Part shown: one piece after another, positions 1 to 7,299 of the stretch
Numbering within the stretch: position 1 is the stretch's first letter
Layout of the letters: each line of letters opens with the position of its first letter
NCBI GenBank assembly: GCA_028287745.1
Contig: JAQBPB010000059.1
Span: 1-49,069 of the forward strand
Source: Chloroflexota bacterium
Lineage (GTDB): Bacteria; Chloroflexota; Chloroflexia; Chloroheliales; Chloroheliaceae
DNA length: 49,069 nucleotides
Direction of reading: 5' to 3'
Notes under the pieces: model-generated
The model's input: the letters and a program-made list of their open reading frames with translations, nothing else
Told to the model about the DNA's origin: nothing
Database searches by the model: none
Translations under genes and position numbers: made by a program

Positions 1-252
1 CAGATGCCATTTATCGCCGGGACGGGCTCGGCGACGGCGTAGTTGGTTTGCAAAAGCCTGGCCGAATTTGAAGCACCACTGCCGGATCGTTTCGTAGCTC
101 ACCTCTACCCCACGCCGCGCCATCAACATTTCAACTTCTCGGAAGCTGCGAGCAAAGCTGAAATAGAGCCAGACACATTCCTCAATGGTTTCGGTTGGGT
201 AGCGATGTCCTTTATATGAAGGGGCCGTATTAATTTTTTGAGGGTTGGTCAA
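1..252 (-). CDS. IS6-family transposase, N-terminal part (runs off the left edge)
   Basis: Reading the minus strand from about 252 towards 1 gives an open frame with the hallmarks of IS6/IS240-type transposases: a GHRYP motif, then ECVWLYF, a REVE segment, ARRGVEVSYETIRQWC (helix-turn-helix) and FGQ, and an RRRRARPGDKWHL stretch that precedes the DDE catalytic core. The core lies outside the window, so activity cannot be judged. The start is uncertain. A TTG at 252-250 is in frame, no ATG is available, and an in-frame stop lies at 288-286. The DDE transposase would move the element by replicative transposition. It marks the left boundary of the sugar locus as a recombination-prone site. No terminal inverted repeat was recognised in the adjoining 250-340 stretch. 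Confidence 0.8.
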   Translation of the reverse strand, partial: MTNPQKINTAPSYKGHRYPTETIEECVWLYFSFARSFREVEMLMARRGVEVSYETIRQWCFKFGQAFANQLRRRRARPGDKWHL

Positions 253-628
253 TGGGGTTTTCAGTTGGATGGTAGCTTTCGTTGGTTAAGAGATTAGTTG
301 AAGTGGAGAGCAGTATCTCACAATTGGCTTTCTCTCGCCTCCTTAACCTGACAATACCGTTTTAACAGGACGCCCTTCAGATAAGCTAAAGACCCCCTGA
401 AAGAAGCGTCTAGAATCAGAAATTTGGGGACAATGCGGAAATAAAAACTTACCTCCCTTAATAAAGATTGGAGCAATAAAGACTAGCGCAAAATAACTCC
501 GATAGTTGAATAAGCAGGCTGAAAGTTGTCCTGTTTTGTCTTCAATTGGAATAAAGGTGTACTAAAACCAGAAGAAATCTTAATTCTCGCGTACCGGAAA
601 AAGGCGGCAATACCTATACAGGTTGAAA

Positions 629-681
629 TACAAAAGAGCCAGGCCGTAACCCTTTTAAGGGTGGGACCGGGCTCTTTTGTA
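629..681 (-). terminator. Terminator-like hairpin downstream of GH127
   Basis: A perfect 12-bp inverted repeat (629-640 with 670-681, core AAAAGAGCC/GGCTCTTTT) encloses a smaller inner stem (ACCC/GGGT). The arms carry their own A/T runs, so it can act in either direction. It lies beyond the stop of the minus-strand GH127 gene. Confidence 0.65.
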
Positions 682-703
682 TGGTGATTATTGCTGTAAT
701 GAA

Positions 704-731
704 GGCCCGGCCGTGGTCAGGCGGCCGGGCC
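704..731. repeat. GC-rich perfect hairpin
   Basis: A perfect 10-bp inverted repeat, GGCCCGGCCG with its reverse complement at 722-731. It sits between the GH127 stop and the AAAAGAGCC-type terminator. No T-run follows, so it may protect the 3' end or act as a secondary stop signal. Confidence 0.5.
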
Positions 732-792
732 TGTAAGGGTTGTAAACCAGATAGAACAGGATTTGTCCGTGTAAAGAAAAGACCTGGGGCGC

Positions 793-2715
793 TTAGTCCT
801 GGGTCCGGACCCAGACCCGCATTTCGCCCGGTTCGCGCTGGTCCCAGGCATAGTAAGGAATGGCCGTGAAAGGCTGCGGCTTGCGAGAAGCCGGGGTCAC
901 TCGATAGAGGTCGTCGGACCACCCGGCGCTGTCAGGGGTTGCGGCGGTACCTTTCAGGACCACGACTCCGCCCAACAGGTCTGAATCAAATTCGCTTTGC
1001 AGCCCGGGGTTGGACGGGATAACCAGTTGGTCCAGCGGTAATTTGTTGTCAGCCGCTTCCAGGCAGTAGACCACCGGGCCGCGCTGTAAGGCTGCCCGGC
1101 CGGTGTTCTCGGTGACTGCCGGGTGGGCGTAGACCAGGTGGGCGGTAATTTCCAGGCTGAGGGTGACTTTATCGCCGTTTTCCCAGCGCCGGTTGATAAC
1201 GGCATAGCCTTTTTCGACTACGGGCGAGATTTCCTGCCCGTTGACCGCCAGGGTGGCATTTTTTGACCAGCCCGGGATACGCAGCCTCAGGCCGAATTCG
1301 GCCGGTTCTTCGACCGCTACTTCGAGTTCAATTTGGCCGTCCCAGGGATAGTTGGCCTGCTGCCGGATGGTTACCGGCCGGTTGCCTGCCTGGATTTCGG
1401 CGCTGCCCTGGATATAGAGATGGACCAGGATATCGCCGGTTTCGGTCAGGCCGTATATATATTGACCAAGCGACATAAAAAGGCGGGCCAGGTTTGGCGG
1501 GCAGCAGGCGCAGTTGAACCAGGGCTGGCGGTGATGGTTCCCCTGGCTTGCCAGCGGGTTGACGTAGAAGAACGAAAGGCCGTCCAGGGAAGTGCCGGAC
1601 AGGACCCCGTTGAATAGGGCCAGTTCCATCAGGTCCGCGTAGCGGCTGTCGGCATCCAGTTGCAGCAGCCGGTGGTTCCAAAATACCAGCCCGATGGCCG
1701 CGCAGGTTTCGGCGTAAGCGGTCAGGTTGGGCAAGTCGTAATCGCTGGTAAAGCCTTCGTTGTCGGCGGAAGGGCCAATTCCCCCGGTTACATACATTCT
1801 TTTGGAAGTGAGGTGCTTCCAGAGGTTCTCGCAGGCGCGCAGTAGTGAGTCGTCTTGCAGCTCTTTTGCCAGGTCTACCATGGCGCAGACCAGGTACATC
1901 TGGCGGACGGCATGGCCGAGAACTTCGGTTTGCTCGCGCACCGGCAGGTGGGATTGGTTGTATTCGTAGGTTTCGTGCTTGAATTTGGCCGGGTCGGCTC
2001 CGCGCGCGATTGTTTCAATATCGAAGTAGTGCGGGGTCTGGCCGCGTTCCTCAATAAAATACTCGGCCAGGCGCAGGTAGCGCTTCTCGGCGGTTACCCG
2101 GTAGAGTTTGACCAGGGCCAGTTCTATTTCTTCGTGGCCGCAGTAGCCGCGCATCTGGCCGGGTTCGCGGCCGAAAACAGTGCCGATATAGTCGGCGTAG
2201 CGGCAGACCGGGTCAAGCAGGTGGCGTTTTCCGGTAGCGTTAAAATGGGCCACGGCGGCTTCGATAAGGTGCCCGGCGCAGTAGAGTTCGTGCCATTCGA
2301 GCAGGTTGGCCCAGCGTTTGTCCGGTTCGACCTCGGTAAAATAGAGATTTAGATAACCGTCCGGCTGCTGCAGCGAAACCATAAAAGCAATCGCGCGGTC
2401 CACCAGGGCTTCCAGGGCCGGGTCGGGTTGGGTCGCCAGGCTGTAGCTGGCCGCTTCCAGCCATTTTGAAATATCGGATTCCCAGAACACGTAAGGGACC
2501 GGGTCGGCACCTTTTTCCCAATTGCGCTGGGCCGGGTTAAAATACCCCGCTTTTTCCATCTGGGTATACATTTCCGGCAAGGTTTTTTGCCGGGCGGTAT
2601 CAATCCGGGGCTGCCAGAAGTTATCGTTAATCTTTACCGAGGTAAAATCAACCGGTGTGGATTTCACATTACCGGCTATTTTGTCACCGGAAGAAGAACT
2701 TATGAGTGTGGTCAT
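793..2715 (-). CDS. GH127 beta-L-arabinofuranosidase (DUF1680 family)
   Basis: Predicted cytoplasmic retaining glycosidase that removes beta-L-arabinofuranose from plant arabino-oligosaccharides. It has 640 residues, the usual length for GH127. The catalytic and zinc-site residues known from the bifidobacterial enzyme HypBA1 are visible: Glu320 in the DNEGF segment, Glu336 and Cys338 in the AETCAAIG motif, and Cys402, Cys404 and Cys405 in NCACCPPN. In HypBA1 the Cys417/Cys418 pair, Cys340 and Glu338 bind zinc and Cys417 is the nucleophile. An (alpha/alpha)6 barrel precedes a C-terminal beta-domain. There is no signal peptide, so the substrate must be imported. The ATG at 2715 is preceded by AAAGGA at good spacing. 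It is downstream of and co-oriented with the LacI gene at 2912-3928, but a hairpin between them suggests a separate transcript. The exact sugar linkage is inferred. Confidence 0.88.
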   Translation of the reverse strand: MTTLISSSSGDKIAGNVKSTPVDFTSVKINDNFWQPRIDTARQKTLPEMYTQMEKAGYFNPAQRNWEKGADPVPYVFWESDISKWLEAASYSLATQPDPALEALVDRAIAFMVSLQQPDGYLNLYFTEVEPDKRWANLLEWHELYCAGHLIEAAVAHFNATGKRHLLDPVCRYADYIGTVFGREPGQMRGYCGHEEIELALVKLYRVTAEKRYLRLAEYFIEERGQTPHYFDIETIARGADPAKFKHETYEYNQSHLPVREQTEVLGHAVRQMYLVCAMVDLAKELQDDSLLRACENLWKHLTSKRMYVTGGIGPSADNEGFTSDYDLPNLTAYAETCAAIGLVFWNHRLLQLDADSRYADLMELALFNGVLSGTSLDGLSFFYVNPLASQGNHHRQPWFNCACCPPNLARLFMSLGQYIYGLTETGDILVHLYIQGSAEIQAGNRPVTIRQQANYPWDGQIELEVAVEEPAEFGLRLRIPGWSKNATLAVNGQEISPVVEKGYAVINRRWENGDKVTLSLEITAHLVYAHPAVTENTGRAALQRGPVVYCLEAADNKLPLDQLVIPSNPGLQSEFDSDLLGGVVVLKGTAATPDSAGWSDDLYRVTPASRKPQPFTAIPYYAWDQREPGEMRVWVRTQD

Positions 2716-2811
2716 CTTGCATCCTTTAGATTCTGAAAAAATAAAGTTAGATATCTTTTATTGGTCCTGCCAAAAAATTTACTGGCGGTTGGCTTTCAGG
2801 CACAACCAAAC

Positions 2812-2835
2812 AAAAGGGCCGACCGAGTCCGGCCC
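2812..2835 (-). terminator. Terminator of the LacI gene (minus strand)
   Basis: On the minus strand a GGGCC/GGCCC stem of about 7 bp is followed directly by TTTTG. It lies between the stop of the LacI regulator and the GH127 start. Confidence 0.5.
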
Positions 2836-2911
2836 GGTACCCTGGTAGAAATTCTTTGATACTCAAAAGCTTAGATTTGCCGATACAAAACAGCTTTTGC
2901 ATGTTCGCGGC

Positions 2912-3928
2912 TCAACAAGACTGGCGTTTCACCATGTAACACGGCACTTTATGTACTCCGGCCTGCGTGGTCCCGGCGGCGATAGCCTTGAGGAGCAGTT
3001 CACCGGCTAACCGGCCCATTTCGTAGAGCGGTAAGGCAATAGTGGACAGTGGTGGCCGCTGAAAAGCTGAAAAGGGGCGGTTGTCGTACCCCAGCAAGGC
3101 AACATCTTCTGGCACTCGCAGGCCCAATTGGTGCAGAGCGTCAAGGGCGCCCGCCGCCAGGCTATCGCTGGCGCAAAAGATTGCGTCCGGCGGTTGGGGC
3201 AGGGACATTAGTTCGTGGGCCAGGGCATACCCGCTGCTTTCTTCCCAGCGGCCGACTTTGATAAAAGTCGGGTCAAAGGGTATCCCGGCCTCGCTCAGGG
3301 CCTGGCGGTATCCTTCCAGGCGCTGGTGAGTTTGTTCAAAGTCGGTCGGGCCGTTGATAAAGCCAACCCGGCGGCGGTTCAGGCCGATTAAATGCGCGGT
3401 ACCCAGGTATCCTCCGCCCTGGTCGTCCGGGATGACACAGGGTACGGCCAGGTCGCGGGTGTATTGATAGAGATAGACTAGCGGCAGCGTCCCGACCGAC
3501 ATGGCGGGCGCGCCTCTTTCGCGGACCTTGTAACCGCTCATTAAAATCAGGCCGTCAACCTGCTTATCCAGCAAGACTTCCAGGTGGTTCTTTTCGCGAG
3601 CGGCTTCCCCGTAACTGTTGCACATAAAGACGCTAAAACCCTGGTTGCTGGCGGCTTCTTCGACGCCGCGCATCATCGGCATGGTAAAGACGCCTTCCAG
3701 GTCGTTGGTGATTAAGCCAAGGGTAGCAGTCCGCTTAACTTTTAAACTTCGCGCAATGGCGTTGGGCCGGAAATTTAATTTACTTGCCGCCGCCCGGACC
3801 CGCTCGCGGGTGCTGCTGCTGATGTGAGGCGCGTCATTCATAACCTTAGAAACGGTGGATGGCGACACATTTGCCAATTGGGCGACATCCTGGATGGTAA
3901 CCGGGATTTTCTTTTCCTCGATAGGCAA
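2912..3928 (-). CDS. LacI-family transcriptional regulator
   Basis: Sugar-responsive DNA-binding repressor of 338 residues, standard LacI/GalR length. Residues 9-31 form the helix-turn-helix (TIQDVAQLANVSPSTVSKVM), residues 48-60 the hinge helix region (RPNAIARSLK), and the rest is a periplasmic-binding-protein-like effector domain (ATLGLITNDLEG at its start, IFCASDSLAAGAL near 230). The ligand is unknown; a sugar released by the neighbouring glycosidases is likely. It is transcribed away from a second LacI gene at 4593. A near-palindromic site at 4078-4098, which resembles the operator at 4337-4358, overlaps the likely promoter, so autoregulation or cross-regulation is plausible. It may also govern GH127 downstream. 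Confidence 0.92.
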   Translation of the reverse strand: MPIEEKKIPVTIQDVAQLANVSPSTVSKVMNDAPHISSSTRERVRAAASKLNFRPNAIARSLKVKRTATLGLITNDLEGVFTMPMMRGVEEAASNQGFSVFMCNSYGEAAREKNHLEVLLDKQVDGLILMSGYKVRERGAPAMSVGTLPLVYLYQYTRDLAVPCVIPDDQGGGYLGTAHLIGLNRRRVGFINGPTDFEQTHQRLEGYRQALSEAGIPFDPTFIKVGRWEESSGYALAHELMSLPQPPDAIFCASDSLAAGALDALHQLGLRVPEDVALLGYDNRPFSAFQRPPLSTIALPLYEMGRLAGELLLKAIAAGTTQAGVHKVPCYMVKRQSC

Positions 3929-4051
3929 AGCCTTACTACTCCGATCTTACTAAGTATTCCTGCAGTCCTATAGGAACCATTCTAACATAATTATATCCGG
4001 CCTCAACTGTTTCACTTAAGCCCAGGACACAGCTCCTTGAAAAATAAAATT

Positions 4052-4098
4052 ATTATATAACTTTCTATTCCTGAAAATTCGGAAACCGATTTCGGTAA
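4052..4098 (-). promoter_or_regulatory. Operator plus -10 element for the minus-strand LacI gene
   Basis: On the minus strand TATAAT (4057-4052) lies next to an imperfect palindrome at 4078-4098 with the core TTCGGAAACCGATTTCGG. The core matches the reverse complement of the 4337-4358 operator at most positions. The palindrome covers the place where a -35 box would sit, the usual geometry for repression. No consensus -35 was seen. Confidence 0.55.
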
Positions 4099-4336
4099 AG
4101 CCTAGAAAGTGAGTATTTAGGGCTAATAATAATCCCGGATTTTTGGCAAAACATAACCAGGATTATTCAACAAAGGTTTGAAATAAAGCTCACGGCGGCG
4201 CCTATTAGTTCAAAAGCTGCCAATTTTCTGCTTGCAGCGAACTAAATGTAGTCTAATGGCGGTTAAAACTTTCTAAAGCCGCGTTTCTGTGCCGATGTCT
4301 CAGTTATAACAAACCGGCTAAAATCTGTCAAGGGTT

Positions 4337-4358
4337 TTTCGGAAATCGGTTTCCGAAA
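4337..4358. promoter_or_regulatory. LacI-type palindromic operator
   Basis: Perfect 9-bp arms, TTTCGGAAA and TTTCCGAAA, are separated by TCGG, giving a 22-bp site with the central CG typical of LacI/GalR operators. It ends 4 bp upstream of the -35 box of the plus-strand promoter. A near copy is present at 4078-4098. Confidence 0.75.
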
Positions 4359-4362
4359 GGTC

Positions 4363-4391
4363 TTGACAGACCTAACGAGCTTTGCTATAAC
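4363..4391 (+). promoter_or_regulatory. Consensus sigma-70-type promoter for the plus-strand LacI gene
   Basis: TTGACA at 4363-4368, a 17-bp spacer and TATAAC at 4386-4391 form an almost ideal housekeeping promoter. Transcription would give a leader of about 195 nt before the GTG start at 4593. Confidence 0.75.
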
Positions 4392-4592
4392 TGAATAGAA
4401 GTTCCCGACAAGACCTTTTTGAAATAGTTCGATATCAACCGGTCGTATCTATGGGTCAAAGAGTGATTGCCTGCCAATAGTTGTGTGCCCAAAAAATTTA
4501 TACGCATAAATTATCCGTATAAATGATTTGCAGTGTATTGTTACGTTTATCCCTGGGTAAATTCCATTCGATGGAGATAGGAATACGAAGCT

Positions 4593-5627
4593 GTGCCCGA
4601 AAAAACTTTTAACTCTCGGAGACCTACGCAGGCCGATGTGGCACGTGTGGCCGGTGTATCACAGGCAATGGTGTCTTATGTCCTGAACGGCAAGAAGATT
4701 ATTCCCATTTCGCCCGAAACTCGCCAGCGCGTACTTAATGTCGTCAGCGAATTAGGCTATGAGCCGGATAGCGCGGCCCGCAGCCTGTCCATGCGCAAGA
4801 CTTTTACCCTGGCGGGTATTATCCCGGATATAACTAACCCATTCTTTCCAAGTTTTGAACGCGGAATCCAAAAAGTAACCGAAGCAAGTAATTACCATCT
4901 GATCGTCTATAACACTGACGGTGTTTTAGAGAACGAACGAAAGTGCATACGTTTCGTGCGTCAGGGGCGTGTAGATGGTGTTATTGTCGTTGCGGCCCAT
5001 TTGGATACCTCGGACTTCAAGCCGCTGCTGGATAGAAACGTTGCGGTCGTGGTCCTGGCAAAAATGGAGTCGCCCGTATCGGTCCTGCCCCTGGACTGCC
5101 TGTATGTGAATGATGTGGCGGCTGCCAGCACCGCAGTGGACTACCTGGTGAAAAAGGGGCACCGCCGGGTTGCTCTGATCAACGGCCATAACGGCGCTCC
5201 CCCCAACCTGAACCGTTTTCACGGCTATGTGGCGGCCCTCGAAGGGAACAATATCCCGGTTGAGGAGGCTTTGATTCGGGCCGCAGACTATACACCCGGT
5301 GAAGGGTACCGGGCCATGCGGGAACTTTTGCAGCTTGCGGAACGGCCTACCGCCGTATTTTGCACCAATGACCTGATGGCAATCGGCGCGATGAGGGCAA
5401 TTCACGAAGCGGGGCTGTCTATTCCCGGCGATATCGCGGTTGTCGGCTTTGACGATGTCCAGGTTGCCTCGATGGTAACGCCTACTCTTACCACGGTGGC
5501 CCAATTTCAAGAAGACCTGGGCCGTGTGGCGGCGGAGATGCTTTTCGAGCGCCTGGGCGGGAAATTGCCGCCGGTGCCGCGCACTAGAGAGATGCCCTTC
5601 AAGCTGATAGTACGGGAGTCAGCCTAG
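4593..5627 (+). CDS. LacI-family transcriptional regulator
   Basis: Sugar-responsive repressor, 344 residues. The helix-turn-helix covers residues 12-34 (TQADVARVAGVSQAMVSYVL), the hinge region lies near residues 55-68 (PDSAARSLS), and the rest is a type I periplasmic-binding-like ligand domain (AGIIPDITNPFFPSF at its start, AVFCTNDLMAIGAM, VVGFDDVQVASMV). The start is GTG at 4593 with AGGA ten bases upstream; the long A/T-rich leader offers no better start. A consensus promoter and a palindromic operator lie about 200 bp upstream. It leads the genes at 5712-18599 and is the best candidate regulator of the ABC importer and glycosidases. Specificity is not visible in the sequence. Confidence 0.92.
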   Translation: MPEKTFNSRRPTQADVARVAGVSQAMVSYVLNGKKIIPISPETRQRVLNVVSELGYEPDSAARSLSMRKTFTLAGIIPDITNPFFPSFERGIQKVTEASNYHLIVYNTDGVLENERKCIRFVRQGRVDGVIVVAAHLDTSDFKPLLDRNVAVVVLAKMESPVSVLPLDCLYVNDVAAASTAVDYLVKKGHRRVALINGHNGAPPNLNRFHGYVAALEGNNIPVEEALIRAADYTPGEGYRAMRELLQLAERPTAVFCTNDLMAIGAMRAIHEAGLSIPGDIAVVGFDDVQVASMVTPTLTTVAQFQEDLGRVAAEMLFERLGGKLPPVPRTREMPFKLIVRESA

Positions 5628-5711
5628 TTTTAGAGAAATGCCCCGGACCGCCAGCGGGCCGGGTTTGACTTAGTCATTGGCACACTTAATAACCAGTAAA
5701 AGGATTTATTG

Positions 5712-6836
5712 ATGCAGACTAACATTCTCGACGCAGTGTATGGATGTCTGATAGGCAGCGCCATATCCGAAGCGCTCGGCGCGCCGATTGAGGGAATGCA
5801 CTACCGGGAGATAAGGGCGCAGTACGGCAAGTTGACCGAGCTCATCGAAAGCTACCGGGGCAATACCGGGAACCGCTACGAGGATTCGCGCGGTGAAGCC
5901 GGGATACCCGGCGCTGTTACCGATGACGCTACATGGCGGCATTACATTGCCATGACGATTGTCCGCAAGGGCGGCCGCATTACTCCGGATGACTTTGCCG
6001 CCTTGCTAATCGAAAAGATGAACCCAAACCGGCTCTGGCTGAACGAACGCATCGTCTATCAAAAATTATTGATTGGCATGAATCCGTGGGACATGGGCCG
6101 CGGGACCGTTCCGGCCAGTTGCGCCATGATGGCAATTGCCCCGGTCGGCATTATTAACGCCGGGGACCCGGCCCAGGCTTACCAGGACGCGCTCGATATC
6201 GCCGGGGTTAACCAGGACGAAGTTAACCGGGACGCCGCCGGAACCCTGGCGGCTGGTATCGCGGTGGCCCTGACGCCCGGCGCGACGGTTGAAGATGTGC
6301 TGAAGGCCATGGAGAAGTACAGCTCCTTTGTAATCAAGCACACTATTATCCTGGCAATGGACCTGGCCCGCGCCAGTGCCACGGTTGATGAATTTGCCGA
6401 AAAATTCTACGGCCGGATGCTGGATTGGACCGCTCCTTCGCCGCCCTGGAAGGGCGCCTGGGACAAGACCTACTACGAGAGCGGCAACAGTTTGGAAGTC
6501 TTGCCCGCCGTCATGGGGATTCTCTACCTGACCGGCGGTGATGTGAACCAGTGCATCATTGAAGGAGCCAACTTTGGCCGGGACTGCGACACCATCGGGA
6601 ACATTGTCGCCGGTCTGGCGGGCTGCTTGCAGGGCGCCGGGGCCATCCGGCAGTCCTGGAAAGATGTGGTGGAAACCGCTAACGCCGATTTCTTTGCGGA
6701 ATTGGAGGGCGATCCTTCCGCCAATTATTACAGCTTATCCAAACGGCTGGTAGAAGCCCTCAGGTTGGAGCAGCAGGCCGCTAAAGAACGGGCTAACCGG
6801 CTGGCCCAACTGCTGGAAACAAACCTGGCCGGTTAG
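5712..6836 (+). CDS. ADP-ribosylglycohydrolase-family protein
   Basis: Member of the ADP-ribosylglycohydrolase/DraG/crystallin-J1 fold family, 374 residues. Visible family features are the N-terminal GCLIGSAISEALGAP helix, the TDDATW metal-site motif near residue 75, and the C-terminal NFGRDCDTIGNI motif with paired Asp ligands. These Asp residues bind two Mg2+ in characterised members. Known members cleave ADP-ribose from proteins, but many relatives sit inside sugar-uptake operons and may hydrolyse other N- or O-ribosides. I infer such a metabolic role here, since it lies between the LacI regulator and the ABC importer. ATG 5712 follows AAAAGGA at 8-bp spacing; an in-frame TTG directly before it (5709) is less likely. 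No signal peptide. Confidence 0.88.
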   Translation: MQTNILDAVYGCLIGSAISEALGAPIEGMHYREIRAQYGKLTELIESYRGNTGNRYEDSRGEAGIPGAVTDDATWRHYIAMTIVRKGGRITPDDFAALLIEKMNPNRLWLNERIVYQKLLIGMNPWDMGRGTVPASCAMMAIAPVGIINAGDPAQAYQDALDIAGVNQDEVNRDAAGTLAAGIAVALTPGATVEDVLKAMEKYSSFVIKHTIILAMDLARASATVDEFAEKFYGRMLDWTAPSPPWKGAWDKTYYESGNSLEVLPAVMGILYLTGGDVNQCIIEGANFGRDCDTIGNIVAGLAGCLQGAGAIRQSWKDVVETANADFFAELEGDPSANYYSLSKRLVEALRLEQQAAKERANRLAQLLETNLAG

Positions 6837-6892
6837 ACAAAATGGCTTGAAGCTCTCCGGGTGAATGAGCTTCAGGCAGGCACGAACGAGTA

Positions 6893-6931
6893 CCGGCCCG
6901 CTGGCAAGACCGATATCTTGCCAGCGGCCGG
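6893..6931 (+). terminator. Hairpin downstream of the ADP-ribosylglycohydrolase gene
   Basis: A long stem (CGCTGGCAAGA with TCTTGCCAGCG, extended by CCGGC/GCCGG) around a six-base loop lies about 60 bp beyond the stop codon. A smaller TGAAGCTC/GAGCTTCA hairpin precedes it at 6848-6875. The following bases (TAAATCTTT) are only weakly T-rich, so termination may be partial. Confidence 0.5.
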
Positions 6932-7299
6932 TAAATCTTTCCGGGATTATTTCGGAAGGCGGCGGGTTACACGAAGCGCGCCCGCAAGGGCTTCGGTATT
7001 GCGCCGGGAAGTGCAACGATTCCATCTCAGGCTGGGACTTCGCCCGGGAGCCGGTCGGATGAGGTGTGGATCCAGGGACAAGGTGTCTACAGGTTGCGCG
7101 GCTTTCATAAAAGACTGTAAGCGCGGTCTGGTGCAACCAAAATCTTTTGTAACTCATAGTGGAGTAGATGAGGCTGGCAACTGGACGAGAAGCACTCCGC
7201 ACTCGGCCGGAGCGGTTCCAAAAGTGTCAGATTGGAGCGGCGCTTGTTAACCTCATCAGAATTGTAAGCCCATGGAAGGGCAAATTAGAGGAGAATGAA
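6932..7299. other. Leader region of the sugar ABC operon
   Basis: Roughly 370 bases before the binding-protein gene. Open frames cross it (one from 7168 merges in frame with the lipoprotein gene), but the strong ribosome site at 7287-7293 and the signal peptide show that translation starts at 7300. No clear -35/-10 pair, riboswitch or operator copy was recognised. Confidence 0.5.

Larger units (their letters stand above)
253..792. other. Intergenic region between IS6 transposase and GH127 gene
   Basis: About 540 bases without a supported gene. The part 253-600 is A/T-rich and shows no convincing coding frame, RNA gene or clear IS end. The part 620-735 carries two strong inverted repeats, described separately, that probably end transcription of the minus-strand GH127 gene. 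Confidence 0.6.
3929..4592. promoter_or_regulatory. Divergent LacI-LacI intergenic control region
   Basis: A gene-free stretch of 664 bases between two divergently transcribed LacI genes. It contains two related palindromic operators and promoter elements for both directions, listed separately. No small ORF with a good ribosome site was found in it. Confidence 0.75.

Noticed and set aside
7168..7299. 44-codon N-terminal extension of the binding-protein frame
   Set aside because: It would place a polar segment before the lipoprotein signal peptide, and a strong AGAGGAG site lies just before GTG 7300.
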